Below are positions 26,071 to 35,215 of a stretch of DNA of 64,000 nucleotides, piece after piece. The notes below the pieces were generated by a model. The model worked only from the letters and a program-made list of their open reading frames with translations. It ran no database searches and was not told the origin of the DNA. The position numbers and the translations under genes were made by a program. The number at the start of each line of letters is the position of its first letter. The first letter of the stretch is position 1. Origin of the DNA: Actinomycetota bacterium (GTDB taxonomy: Bacteria > Actinomycetota > Acidimicrobiia > IMCC26256 > PALSA-610); contig SXHN01000118.1 in assembly GCA_005773635.1 (NCBI GenBank), forward strand, positions 62,001 to 126,000, read 5' to 3'.

Positions 26071-28386
26071 CTACGAAGCCTGTGCAACGTCCGATGGCCG
26101 GCCCAATGAGGGTCCTTCGAGGAGCGTTCCAATCGACGAAGCAACAACTGGGGCTGAAAACAAAAACCCCTGCAAGAAATCACAGTGCAACATCACCAGC
26201 GTCGCGAGTTGTTCGTGGCTCTCGACTCCCTCGGCGACCACTCGAACATTGAGGTTGTGCGCCAACGAGATGACGCCAGCAACGATTGCCGTGTCGTCAT
26301 GATCGCTGCCGATGGTGCGGACGAACGAGCGATCAACCTTGATGATGTTGATCGGAAACGATCGAAGGTATGTCAGCGAAGAGTATCCGGTCCCGAAATC
26401 ATCAAGCGCGAGATTCACACCCATTTCTCGAAGTGACCCCAACAACATCGAGGCACCTACAGCATCATCAATCAACGTGCTTTCAGTGATCTCCAGCGTG
26501 AGCAACGCGGGGTCAAGCCTCGAATCAGCAAGCGCACTCGCAACAACATCAACGATCGCGTTGCCGAGGATCTGTCGACTCGATACGTTGACCGCGATAC
26601 CGACACGACGTTCGGGCCAACGGCGGGCCCAACCCGCGGCTTCGCGACACGCTTCACGCAACACCCAAGTGCCGATGTCGCGCATCAACCCAGTTTCTTC
26701 AGCGATCAGTACAAATTCACCAGGATCCACAAGGCCGTATCCAGGACGGTCCCACCGGATCAGGGCTTCGAAACTCGACACCATGCCAGTCGCAGTGTCA
26801 ACGACCGGCTGATAGTTCAACAAGAATTCGTTTCGCGATATCGCACGTCGCAGTGCAGCTTCAGTTTCGATGCGATGCGAGACCCAATGTTGCATCGCAT
26901 CGTCGAACAATTCGAAGCGGCCGCGTCCTCCGTCTTTGGCTCGGTACATCGCAGTGTCGGCGTTGCGAAGCATGCCGGCGCCTGTGTGGGCACCATCGAA
27001 TGACAACGCGATACCAATGCTCGCACTCACAAATGCTTCGTGATCTCCGAGTTTGAACGGCGCTTCAAGTAGCTCAACGATGCGTTGCGCGACGTCGGTC
27101 GCATCGCGCACCGAGTCGCCCCCTTCGAACAGCACCACAAATTCGTCGCCGCCGAGTCGGGCGACAGTGTCGGTCTCGCGGACCACTTCGCCAATGCGCG
27201 CCGCAGCTTCTACCAACAGTTGGTCACCCGCATCGTGACCGAGTTGATCATTCACATTCTTGAATCGATCGAGGTCAATGAAGAACACTCCAAGGATCTG
27301 ATTCGAACGGCGAACCCGAGCAAGCGCCAGTTCCAATCGATCGGCGAACATCATGCGGTTGGGCAACCCGGTCAGCGAATCGTGGGTCGCTTGGTGCGAC
27401 AGTTGAGCCTGAAATCGCTTCTGATCCGACAGATCGCGGATGAGACCAGAGATCATCGATTGAGACCCCTCAACATTAATCGCACTCGTGGCAATCACAA
27501 TCGGAAATCGTTGACCATCGCGGCGCAACGCCTCGATTTCGACGCCCTGACGCAACACTGTGGTGTCGCCACCGTCTCGGTATGCATTGCAGAACTGCAC
27601 GAGCGGCTCGTGCAATTCTGAAGGCAACACTCGATTGAGGTGCTCACCAATCATCTCGTCGGCGGTCCAACCGAACATTCCCTCAGCCGCAGTATTGAAC
27701 GAAACCACGCGACCATCGAGATCGAATGTCACGATACCTTCAGCAGCATTTTCGACAACCGCGCGATGGCGTGCTTCGCTCAACATCAACTCATCTTTGG
27801 CCAGTTTGTCTTGCACGGCCTGACGGTAGAAGATGGCTTGCGCGCGCTCTTTGTAATCACACGCTTCACCAGCGCGGTAAATGGCAATACCGAACATGAC
27901 AGCACCAAGCAGACCGAGCGCCTGGGCGTGGCCGACCTCGAGCAAGCTCGGAGCGACGTCGAAATAGATGAGGGCTTGCCCAGCCGTGCAACCGGCTAAC
28001 GACCATCCCACCACTGGCCGCCAGACCACCGCGCCGAGTCGGTCAAAATCGATCTGGGCCGAAAACATAAACGCGATTCCCAGGACCGGACCCCATCCAC
28101 TGAGATAGATCGTCGCGGCCACTGCACAGGTATGGCTGAACATCAACGAGTGGAGTTTCCACGATCCCTTGACGAGATCCGTCCAGCGCCCGCCGTAATA
28201 ATTGAAGCCAGCAGATCCGAAGATGACGATGCCGTACGCCCACATGGGTGCATTGGCTGCGTAGCCGAAATATCGCGCAACAAACATCGACACGAACACC
28301 GCGGGTCCAACCGCATGAACCCAATTACTGACCCGTCTGGCCTCAGCACCTCGCTGTGAGGTTTCTGTAGTGATCTCGGATGTCAT
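26071..28386 (-). CDS. Membrane GGDEF-EAL protein with PAS domain (cyclic-di-GMP turnover)
   Basis: A 771-residue bifunctional cyclic-di-GMP protein. The first 180 residues are hydrophobic, with about six membrane segments. A PAS domain (about 210-320, AEGMFGWTADEMIG), a GGDEF domain and an EAL domain follow. The GGDEF active site is intact, and a RETD inhibitory site lies five residues before it. The EAL domain keeps FEALIRW, EITES and DDFGTGYSS, so both synthesis and hydrolysis look possible. It stands alone between acn and the convergent cysteine desulfurase gene. The signal sensed by the membrane part is unknown. Confidence 0.95.
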   Translation of the reverse strand: MTSEITTETSQRGAEARRVSNWVHAVGPAVFVSMFVARYFGYAANAPMWAYGIVIFGSAGFNYYGGRWTDLVKGSWKLHSLMFSHTCAVAATIYLSGWGPVLGIAFMFSAQIDFDRLGAVVWRPVVGWSLAGCTAGQALIYFDVAPSLLEVGHAQALGLLGAVMFGIAIYRAGEACDYKERAQAIFYRQAVQDKLAKDELMLSEARHRAVVENAAEGIVTFDLDGRVVSFNTAAEGMFGWTADEMIGEHLNRVLPSELHEPLVQFCNAYRDGGDTTVLRQGVEIEALRRDGQRFPIVIATSAINVEGSQSMISGLIRDLSDQKRFQAQLSHQATHDSLTGLPNRMMFADRLELALARVRRSNQILGVFFIDLDRFKNVNDQLGHDAGDQLLVEAAARIGEVVRETDTVARLGGDEFVVLFEGGDSVRDATDVAQRIVELLEAPFKLGDHEAFVSASIGIALSFDGAHTGAGMLRNADTAMYRAKDGGRGRFELFDDAMQHWVSHRIETEAALRRAISRNEFLLNYQPVVDTATGMVSSFEALIRWDRPGYGLVDPGEFVLIAEETGLMRDIGTWVLREACREAAGWARRWPERRVGIAVNVSSRQILGNAIVDVVASALADSRLDPALLTLEITESTLIDDAVGASMLLGSLREMGVNLALDDFGTGYSSLTYLRSFPINIIKVDRSFVRTIGSDHDDTAIVAGVISLAHNLNVRVVAEGVESHEQLATLVMLHCDFLQGFLFSAPVVASSIGTLLEGPSLGRPSDVAQAS

Positions 28387-28448
28387 ACCCGATGGTTATC
28401 GACCCACAGTGGTTGACCTGAACATCCAAACTCACCGAGAGTGACTAT

Positions 28449-30728
28449 TTAGTTGCGGTCGGCCAGCAGGTTGAGTGCGGATCCAGCTTTGAACCACGCG
28501 ATGTGTTCGTCACTCATGGTGTGTGCGCAGGCGACTGAGTCTGATGACCCATCCGAATGAGTGAGTATGACCGTGACCGCCGAACCCGGTGCAAGCGTCG
28601 AAAGGCCGGTAACGGCAACGGTGTCGTCAACCCTGACCTTGTCGTAATCCGCTGGGTTCGCAAAGGTCAAAGGAAGTACACCCTGCTTTTTGAGGTTCGC
28701 CTCATGGATCCGAGCGAACGATCGGACCAAGATTGCCTTCCCGCCCATGTATCGCGGTTCCATGGCGGCGTGCTCGCGCGATGAACCTTCGCCCCAGTTC
28801 TCGTCGCCGACCGCAATCCAATCGATCCCCGCAGCCTTGTATTCGCGGGCGAGTTCGGGAATCGGTTTCTGCGATCCGTCGCGTGCATCAACCGCGAGAC
28901 CAGGTTCGGCATCTGCAAACGCGTTGTTTGCTCCGAGGAACATGTTGCCCGAGATATTCGTGAGGTGGCCTCGGTACTTCAGCCATGGGCCTGCAGGTGA
29001 GATGTGATCAGTGGTGCACTTGCCCTTTGCTTTCAGGAGCACCCGCAAGCCGGTGTAGTCACTACCGTCCCACGGAGCGAACGGTGCCAACACCTCAAGC
29101 CGGTCGCTACCGGAGGCAACTGCCACTTCCACAGTCGACCCGTCGGACGCGGGAGCAATAAAGCCAATGTCGCCCTTATCGAAACCACGCGAGGGAAGAT
29201 CGTCGGCGACGGGTGCGCCAAGAAATACTTCTGATCCGTCGGGGGCAACGAGTGGCTGTTTTGTGAAGTCGAAGTCGAGACGACCGCCGAGCGCGAGGGC
29301 AACGACGGTGTCGGGCGAACCGATGAACGACAGCGTGTCCTTATTACCGTCATTGCGGGCCGGAAAATTACGGTTGAACGACGACACGATCGTGTTACGT
29401 GTTCCTTTGGCGACGTCGTCGCGTTGCCATTGACCGATGCACGGACCACAGGCATTCGCCAACACGGTTGCACCGATGGCTTCAAGGTCTGCAAGCAATC
29501 CGTCGCGTTCGATCGTGGCGCGAATTTGCTCTGACCCGGGCGTAATCAGCAGAGACGATTTGACTCTGATGCCTCGTGCCGAAGCCTGCCGCGCGATGTG
29601 CGCGGCGCGGCCGATATCTTCGTACGAAGAGTTTGTACACGACCCGACGAGCGCAGAACTGATCTCCATCGGATATCCCTCGCTCACCGCATCTGCTGCG
29701 AGTTGCGAAATTGGGCGATCGAGATCGGGGGTATGGGGCCCTACCAGATGCGGTTCGAGTTCAGAAAGATTGATTTCGATAACTCGGTCGTAGAATTTCT
29801 CGGGGTTCGCATCCACTTCTGGATCGTTGCAGAGATGCTGTGCATATTGATCGGCAAGATCAGCAAGGGCCTCGCGCTCAGTCGCTTTCAGGTATTTTGC
29901 GGTCTGGGCGTCGTAGGCAAACAGCGAACATGTAGCACCGATTTCGGCACCCATGTTGCACACAGTCGCCTTGCCCGTGGCGCTAATTGATTGTGCACCA
30001 GGCCCAAAATATTCAACGATTGCACCGGTTCCACCCTTCACAGTGAGGATACCGGCCACCTTCAAAATGATGTCCTTCGGCGCGGCCCATCCCGAAAGTT
30101 CGCCCACAAGTTTCACGCCGATGTGCTGCGGCACTTTCATATTGAATGGCCACCCGGCCATCACATCGACGGCATCGGCGCCACCCACGCCAATGGCGAT
30201 CATGCCAAGCCCGCCCGCGTTTGGTGTGTGCGAATCGGTGCCTACCATCATGCCGCCAGGAAATGCATAGTTCTCCAACACGACTTGATGAATGATGCCA
30301 CTACCCGGTTTCCAAAAACCAATGCCGTACTTCGAACTCACTGAACGCAAAAAGTCATACACCTCACGGTTCACGTCGTTCGCGACCGCTAGATCAGTGT
30401 CGGCGCCGATGCGAGCCTGGATCAAGTGGTCGCAGTGCACCGTCGTCGGCACTGCGGTCGTGGGCAACTTCGCCAACATGAATTGCAGCAGGGCCATCTG
30501 TGCAGTTGCATCCTGCATAGCGACGCGATCGGGCCGGTAGTCGCCATAGTCGGTTCCACGACCGATGCCGAGGCTGCCAACGTCGTCAGCATGCGCAAAC
30601 AGGATCTTTTCGCCGAACGTCAGGGGTCGACCAAGACGCGTTCGAGCCGTCGCCGTTGCGCTGGCAAATCGTTCGTACACGGCTTGCACGAGTGACGCAG
30701 GGGTGGTGGGGACAACAGGATCAGCCAT
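28449..30728 (-). CDS. acn: Aconitate hydratase, mitochondrial-type
   Basis: A 759-residue aconitase that interconverts citrate and isocitrate with a [4Fe-4S] cluster. Cluster ligands are in [10 protein letters not shown] and [23 protein letters not shown] and the swivel-domain motif [13 protein letters not shown] are clear. Length and sequence style match the mitochondrial-type aconitases rather than the roughly 930-residue AcnA of most Actinobacteria. The ATG at 30728 is chosen because GGAG is six bases upstream, in the same context as mrp. The start lies inside the end of the GntR regulator gene, so the two are translationally coupled. Confidence 0.96.
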   Translation of the reverse strand: MADPVVPTTPASLVQAVYERFASATATARTRLGRPLTFGEKILFAHADDVGSLGIGRGTDYGDYRPDRVAMQDATAQMALLQFMLAKLPTTAVPTTVHCDHLIQARIGADTDLAVANDVNREVYDFLRSVSSKYGIGFWKPGSGIIHQVVLENYAFPGGMMVGTDSHTPNAGGLGMIAIGVGGADAVDVMAGWPFNMKVPQHIGVKLVGELSGWAAPKDIILKVAGILTVKGGTGAIVEYFGPGAQSISATGKATVCNMGAEIGATCSLFAYDAQTAKYLKATEREALADLADQYAQHLCNDPEVDANPEKFYDRVIEINLSELEPHLVGPHTPDLDRPISQLAADAVSEGYPMEISSALVGSCTNSSYEDIGRAAHIARQASARGIRVKSSLLITPGSEQIRATIERDGLLADLEAIGATVLANACGPCIGQWQRDDVAKGTRNTIVSSFNRNFPARNDGNKDTLSFIGSPDTVVALALGGRLDFDFTKQPLVAPDGSEVFLGAPVADDLPSRGFDKGDIGFIAPASDGSTVEVAVASGSDRLEVLAPFAPWDGSDYTGLRVLLKAKGKCTTDHISPAGPWLKYRGHLTNISGNMFLGANNAFADAEPGLAVDARDGSQKPIPELAREYKAAGIDWIAVGDENWGEGSSREHAAMEPRYMGGKAILVRSFARIHEANLKKQGVLPLTFANPADYDKVRVDDTVAVTGLSTLAPGSAVTVILTHSDGSSDSVACAHTMSDEHIAWFKAGSALNLLADRN

Positions 30729-31458
30729 GACGAACTCCATGTGTAGGCGGCGCCGCGAAGGCTACCGAGGGCAACTCGATTTCAAAGGATGTGCGCGCTG
30801 CGGGATACCGATGGTCAGCTAGAAGCACTGGACGATCATCGCTGTCATAGGTGAGCCGCCGACAAGTCACCACGGCAGAACCTCTGGCAACCGCGAGCCG
30901 GCGGGCGTCGTCGGGAGACGCGAGATCCGCGCCTATCGATTGGGTAACGCGCCCAAAGCGCACACCGGAAAACGGCAGCAAGTCATAAAACGTCGCGGCT
31001 TCCACATCCGCCCGCGAGAGATCGCGCCCGATATCGCCAAGCACCCAGACCGTCACAACCGCAAATGGGTCGTCATCGGCCAAATTCACCCGGCGGACTC
31101 GCAAGACTTCGCCTTTCGTGCCGAGCAATCGCGCAACGTGTCCGGTTGCGGCAACGAAGCCAAATTCAAACACCCGCCGCTGGGGGACCGCTCCTGCGGC
31201 TTCCAGCGCGGCCTCAACGGTGGTGACACGGCCCAACGACTGGCGAACTGTGCCCGGGGCGACGAACCACCCTGCTCCCTTGCGACTCATGACGAGCCCC
31301 TCGGTGCGTAGCAACTCCAGTGCCCGGCGAACTGTCACGCGGCTCGTTGCAAACTCGTCGACCATTTCAGCTTCCGATGGGAGCGAACCTCCGGCACGGC
31401 CAATTCGGCCGCTCGCAATACGACTGCGCAACGCTTCGGCCAGGTCGAGATACCTCAT
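30721..31458 (-). CDS. GntR-family regulator, HutC type (UTRA domain)
   Basis: A 245-residue regulator with an N-terminal winged helix ([26 protein letters not shown], about residues 28-55) and a UTRA effector domain (about 85-240). HutC-type members usually bind small carboxylates, sugars or amino acids. It overlaps the start of acn by eight bases and should control that operon. The ATG at 31458 is chosen because it begins the family N-terminus (RYLDLAEAL) and a TACAAT box lies eight bases upstream. Two TACAAGT copies spaced ten bases apart lie at the promoter and may be its own operator. Confidence 0.88.
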   Translation of the reverse strand: MRYLDLAEALRSRIASGRIGRAGGSLPSEAEMVDEFATSRVTVRRALELLRTEGLVMSRKGAGWFVAPGTVRQSLGRVTTVEAALEAAGAVPQRRVFEFGFVAATGHVARLLGTKGEVLRVRRVNLADDDPFAVVTVWVLGDIGRDLSRADVEAATFYDLLPFSGVRFGRVTQSIGADLASPDDARRLAVARGSAVVTCRRLTYDSDDRPVLLADHRYPAARTSFEIELPSVAFAAPPTHGVRHG

Positions 31459-31483
31459 TGACTTGTATTGTACTTGTATATCC
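31459..31483 (-). promoter_or_regulatory. Promoter of gntR-acn with two TACAAGT direct repeats
   Basis: On the minus strand the box TACAAT (31472-31467) ends eight bases before the ATG. Two copies of ATACAAGT begin ten bases apart and overlap it, one helical turn, as expected for side-by-side binding of a regulator such as the GntR protein encoded here. Confidence 0.45.
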
Positions 31484-31527
31484 ACGACCATGCAAGTTCA
31501 TCGGCCGAGCTACCTCAGGCTTGAGAT

Positions 31528-33681
31528 CTACCGCCTCTGCTTGGTTTCTCGGTAGTTTTTGTCGAAGTCGAGCAACAGTTCCGAGCCTTCGGCGCGGAAC
31601 CGGAAGCGCTGCGCGCCAACTTCGGCCCGCACGAAAGGATTGTCGTACCGCAACCTTCGGTGGATGTCGATTGGTGTGCCATTCACCGTTAACGGGTTGT
31701 TCCAGCCGAAGGTGATGGCACCTTGGCTCGGTGATTGATAGCTCATGTCGAAACCACCGGGGTGGCCATCAACGGCAGGCAGTTGGCTAACAGCAAGTGG
31801 TGCATTGGCGGTGACAGCAACAAAGGCATCGAACGATCCATTGTGTCTGAGATCACCAACCTCGGTAATCCATACATTGTCAGCGCCGTCAGCAACGAGA
31901 TCAAACGGCTGCGTCAACCCGTTGTTGAAATACACCGCAGGGTCCCAGGCTTGCCAATATGGCGTGCGCCAGGACCACAGCGCGACGTACCCGTTGCCTT
32001 TGCGGCCAAAGGTCCAGTTGCCCTCTTGGCGCATTTCGTCAAAGTGTTCCGTCGGAAAGTACGCGTGAGTCTTGTCGATATAGCCAAGTTCGGGCGGCAA
32101 CAGCGGATTTGGCACAAACTGCGGTGCGTACAGCGACACCGAAACCGTGCCGCGTTGTGCAGCACGGGGAAGCGCTCCGTTGCCAGTGAAGTAACCGTTG
32201 CTGTCGGGCCAACCAGTCCCCGGCATGTTGTCGTTCTTCGGGCTTTGCGTGAACACAATTGCAGTGTCATCAAGTGTGGCTTGAGAAATGTGGTGTTGGT
32301 CGCCGTGCATTCCTTTTCGATAATCCTGCGCAGTGGAGAGCATCACGTCGGGCGAACGGTAGGTATAAGTGTCAACTTCGCTCAGCAACGCGAACGATAA
32401 CTGCGGCGACAAACTCTGCGTGAGAAGTCGGGCGAGGTCCATGTCGCTACCCACGACGTCGCGCAGCGCCTTGAACGGCGAATAGAACTGGCTTGTCCAA
32501 AGGTTGTACTGGTCCAACGTGGCTATCGTTAATTCGATTTCTTGCCATGAAGTCTGCGCCGCACGTTCAAACCAAAACGGAACACTTTCGGGCTTATTGA
32601 ACTCATATCCAACCGGCGCGGGCGGATTCGCCGTCACCGGGGATTCTGGATCTATCGCCACACCCATGTGCTCCTGGTCGACGAAGGTGCGGCGGCTGTG
32701 CGCAATGTTCCAAATCACCTGGGGCACTCGATAGCGCCGCGCGCGCGCCAATAAGACAGCTCCGGCGTCGGAGGCCGACGTGTAATGGTTTGGCGTCAAA
32801 TCGAAGAGCAACTTCGTGGCGTTGTAGGTATCTTGATCCGCGGCTTTGTTCTTGTCCTTCATGTAGGACCGACCATGGGTTGTGCCAAAGTTGTTCTGCC
32901 GCAAATGCATCGCTATGTCGGCTAGCAACAAGTCGAGCAGCATCGCGGCGCGCCTACGAATCAACGGGTCGTCTGCGAACTCGACCAGCGTCAGCAGCGG
33001 CGTCAGATCCTTCTGGTAATACACATCGGAATGCCACTCGGTGAATCCGAACTTCACTTTCTCGTCGATCCAGTCCAAGATCCGCTGCCGCGCAATGTCT
33101 CGGTGATGTGCACCCGTATTGTTGTCATTTGTGAACGTCGTTGTCGGGAGGGCTTGGCCTGCGAGGTACTCAATGGTGTGGAAGATGATGCGGTGGTTCT
33201 CGGACCAGTAGTAGCGGTCATCGATCACTCCTGCTGGTTGAGGATCGGTGAACCAGTACTTGAACGCAACGAACCGTTGCTCGATCGCCGCGACAGTGTC
33301 TGGCCGCAGCATGTCGCGATACCCCTGCCACAAGTTTGTGAGATAGAGCATCGTGAAGTCGCTTGTATCTTTGAAGCCGTCGATTTGGGCGAACGATCCT
33401 TGCAACGCGGCAGGCGTCACCAAAGCGGAATCAAAATGAAACGCTGGATCACGTCGAGCCCGTTCCGCGTGTGCAATCACGTTAGTGATGGAACTCGGAC
33501 TCAGGCTCTGAGTCGCGTAGTGCAGGTAGCCAGTAGCCCGACTCCACTGATAATCCTTCGACACATAACCAGCACGGCTCAGTCGCTCTGACGCAGCGGC
33601 GGCCGGTTCATTCGAATCAATCGAGGCCATCGCCGAAACCGCCAAACCCGCACTCACCACAACTGCCAGACTTCGCCGCAT
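31528..33681 (-). CDS. Secreted protein with lyase-like architecture, function unknown
   Basis: A 717-residue exported protein with a signal peptide of about 30 residues ending in alanine-rich sequence. The first half (about 40-420) is helical with aromatic-rich motifs (YYWSENHRIIFHT, FGFTEWHSDVYY, GTTHGRSYMKDK). The second half is mainly beta. That order resembles the alpha/alpha toroid plus beta-sandwich of polysaccharide lyases and heparinases, but I cannot assign a family, so no activity is claimed. The ATG at 33681 begins the signal peptide. It is the last of three same-strand genes for a FN3 surface protein, a molybdopterin enzyme and this protein. Confidence 0.75.
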   Translation of the reverse strand: MRRSLAVVVSAGLAVSAMASIDSNEPAAAASERLSRAGYVSKDYQWSRATGYLHYATQSLSPSSITNVIAHAERARRDPAFHFDSALVTPAALQGSFAQIDGFKDTSDFTMLYLTNLWQGYRDMLRPDTVAAIEQRFVAFKYWFTDPQPAGVIDDRYYWSENHRIIFHTIEYLAGQALPTTTFTNDNNTGAHHRDIARQRILDWIDEKVKFGFTEWHSDVYYQKDLTPLLTLVEFADDPLIRRRAAMLLDLLLADIAMHLRQNNFGTTHGRSYMKDKNKAADQDTYNATKLLFDLTPNHYTSASDAGAVLLARARRYRVPQVIWNIAHSRRTFVDQEHMGVAIDPESPVTANPPAPVGYEFNKPESVPFWFERAAQTSWQEIELTIATLDQYNLWTSQFYSPFKALRDVVGSDMDLARLLTQSLSPQLSFALLSEVDTYTYRSPDVMLSTAQDYRKGMHGDQHHISQATLDDTAIVFTQSPKNDNMPGTGWPDSNGYFTGNGALPRAAQRGTVSVSLYAPQFVPNPLLPPELGYIDKTHAYFPTEHFDEMRQEGNWTFGRKGNGYVALWSWRTPYWQAWDPAVYFNNGLTQPFDLVADGADNVWITEVGDLRHNGSFDAFVAVTANAPLAVSQLPAVDGHPGGFDMSYQSPSQGAITFGWNNPLTVNGTPIDIHRRLRYDNPFVRAEVGAQRFRFRAEGSELLLDFDKNYRETKQRR

Positions 33682-33762
33682 ACTTGAAGTCTCGCGGTTG
33701 ACGAGACCCCCATGCAACAACGCTCACGGCGGATTCCAGCGCTCGACCACGCGCCCGAACCA

Positions 33763-34374
33763 TCAGTCGTTTGTATATCTTTGGGCTTTCCATGGGTCGC
33801 CGTAATTGTGGTAGCCGTTGCGTTCCCAAAAACCTGGTTTGTCGGACGACGAAAACTCCAACCCTTCGATCCACTTCGCCGATTTCCAAAAGTAGAGATG
33901 GGGCACCAGCACCCGCAAAGGGCCGCCATGAATCGCTTCGAGCGGTTCGCCATCGAACTGCCATGTGAGCAAAACGTTGTCGTGAAGATAGTCAGCCAGC
34001 GGCAGGTTCGTGGTGTAGCCATAGACCGCGTGCTGGATGACGTGTTGCACCGCCGTGTGCGGCTGCGCAAGCTCAACCACGTCGCGAAACCGAACCCCGC
34101 GCCAAACGGTGTCGAATTTTGACCACTTCGTCACGCAATGAATATCGGTTTTCACATCAACATTCGGAAGCGCCTGTATGTCGGCAAGTGTCAACGTGGC
34201 GTGATTGTCGATTTCGCCGAACAGTTTGAGCGAACAAGTTGCGGGTGCAATGCTCGGGACATCACCAACATGCAACACTGGGAAACGATCGGTGTGATAC
34301 TGACCATCAGGGAGTCGCGCCGGATCAATTCCGAGGGCTTCCAGTTCTTCACGGTTGCGATCGAAAAATCCCAT
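33763..34374 (-). CDS. Small sulfite oxidase-family molybdopterin oxidoreductase
   Basis: A 203-residue single-domain molybdopterin protein. The sulfite oxidase fold is recognised by DIHCVTKWSKFD, with C80 expected to ligate molybdenum, and by GGPLRVLVPHLYFWKSAKW near the C-terminus. No signal peptide, heme domain or dimerisation domain is present, so this is the short cytoplasmic-looking form. The ATG at 34374 lies eight bases after the stop of the FN3 protein gene. It is the first of two members of this superfamily in the window (the other at 50369). Substrate unknown. Confidence 0.87.
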   Translation of the reverse strand: MGFFDRNREELEALGIDPARLPDGQYHTDRFPVLHVGDVPSIAPATCSLKLFGEIDNHATLTLADIQALPNVDVKTDIHCVTKWSKFDTVWRGVRFRDVVELAQPHTAVQHVIQHAVYGYTTNLPLADYLHDNVLLTWQFDGEPLEAIHGGPLRVLVPHLYFWKSAKWIEGLEFSSSDKPGFWERNGYHNYGDPWKAQRYTND

Positions 34375-34382
34375 GTCGCAAA

Positions 34383-35215
34383 CTAGAGGAAGAGCCAGAG
34401 CCGATCGGTGCCTGTAGGGGAAAACCACTCGATATCTGATTTGCCATTGCCATCGAAGTCGCCCGACGCCGGAAGGTAGGAACTGCTCACGCTGGCCGCT
34501 GAAGTTGTGGTGAACGTGCCTGCAGAACCACCCAACCACATTGACTCCGTTGCACTTCCCGGAGCATAAAAGAAGACATCGGTGATCGCGTCGCCGTCGA
34601 AATCGCCGGGGATGAGCGTATAGCTACCGTTGATGTTGGGCTTTGGACCGTTGTGAAATCCGCCAAGGGAATCACCGTTGGCGAGCCACAACGACTCTGG
34701 GTTGGAGCCCGGCGCGTACCAAAGAATGTCGGAATGCCCGTTGCCGTCGAAGTCGCCGATTGCAGGCACATAGCTACTGTTGACATTGGGTTTTTTGCCG
34801 CCGTGGAACGAGCCGTCGCCATCGGAGAGCCACAGCGACTCTGGAGCAGAGCCCGGTGCGTACCAGAGAATGTCGGAGGCGTCATCGTTGTCGAACTTGC
34901 CCACCAGTGGTTTATAGATACCGTTAATGTTTGGTTTGGGGCCGGACCGGAACGTACCGTTCAGGTTTGAAAGCCACAACGAATCAGATTTCGTTCCTGG
35001 CGCGTACCAAAGTACGTCATCACCACCGTCGCCGTTGAAATCGCCGACGATTGGCGTATAAGTGCCGCTGATGTTGACCGCGGGCCCGCCCACGAAATTT
35101 CCGTTACCGATTGATACAAACAACGTGTCGGTGCCACTGCCAGGCACGTACCAAAGGATGTCGGATTTTCCATCGCCGGTGAAATCACCAGCAAGCGGCA
35201 GCTGCACACCCTGCA
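34383..35215 (-). repeat. Six FG-GAP/VCBS-like repeats within the FN3 protein
   Basis: The coded repeats are about 47 residues each. Most contain a calcium-type loop (DFTGDGKSD, DFNGDGGDD, DFDGNGHSD) followed by WYAPG or a close variant and an LWL segment. Codons differ between copies, so the repeats are conserved at protein level rather than being a recent DNA array. Confidence 0.8.

Noticed and set aside
34383-35215. Recent DNA tandem array
   Set aside because: The repeats match at protein level (WYAPG, DxDGDG) but codons have diverged, so it is a repeated domain rather than a DNA repeat.
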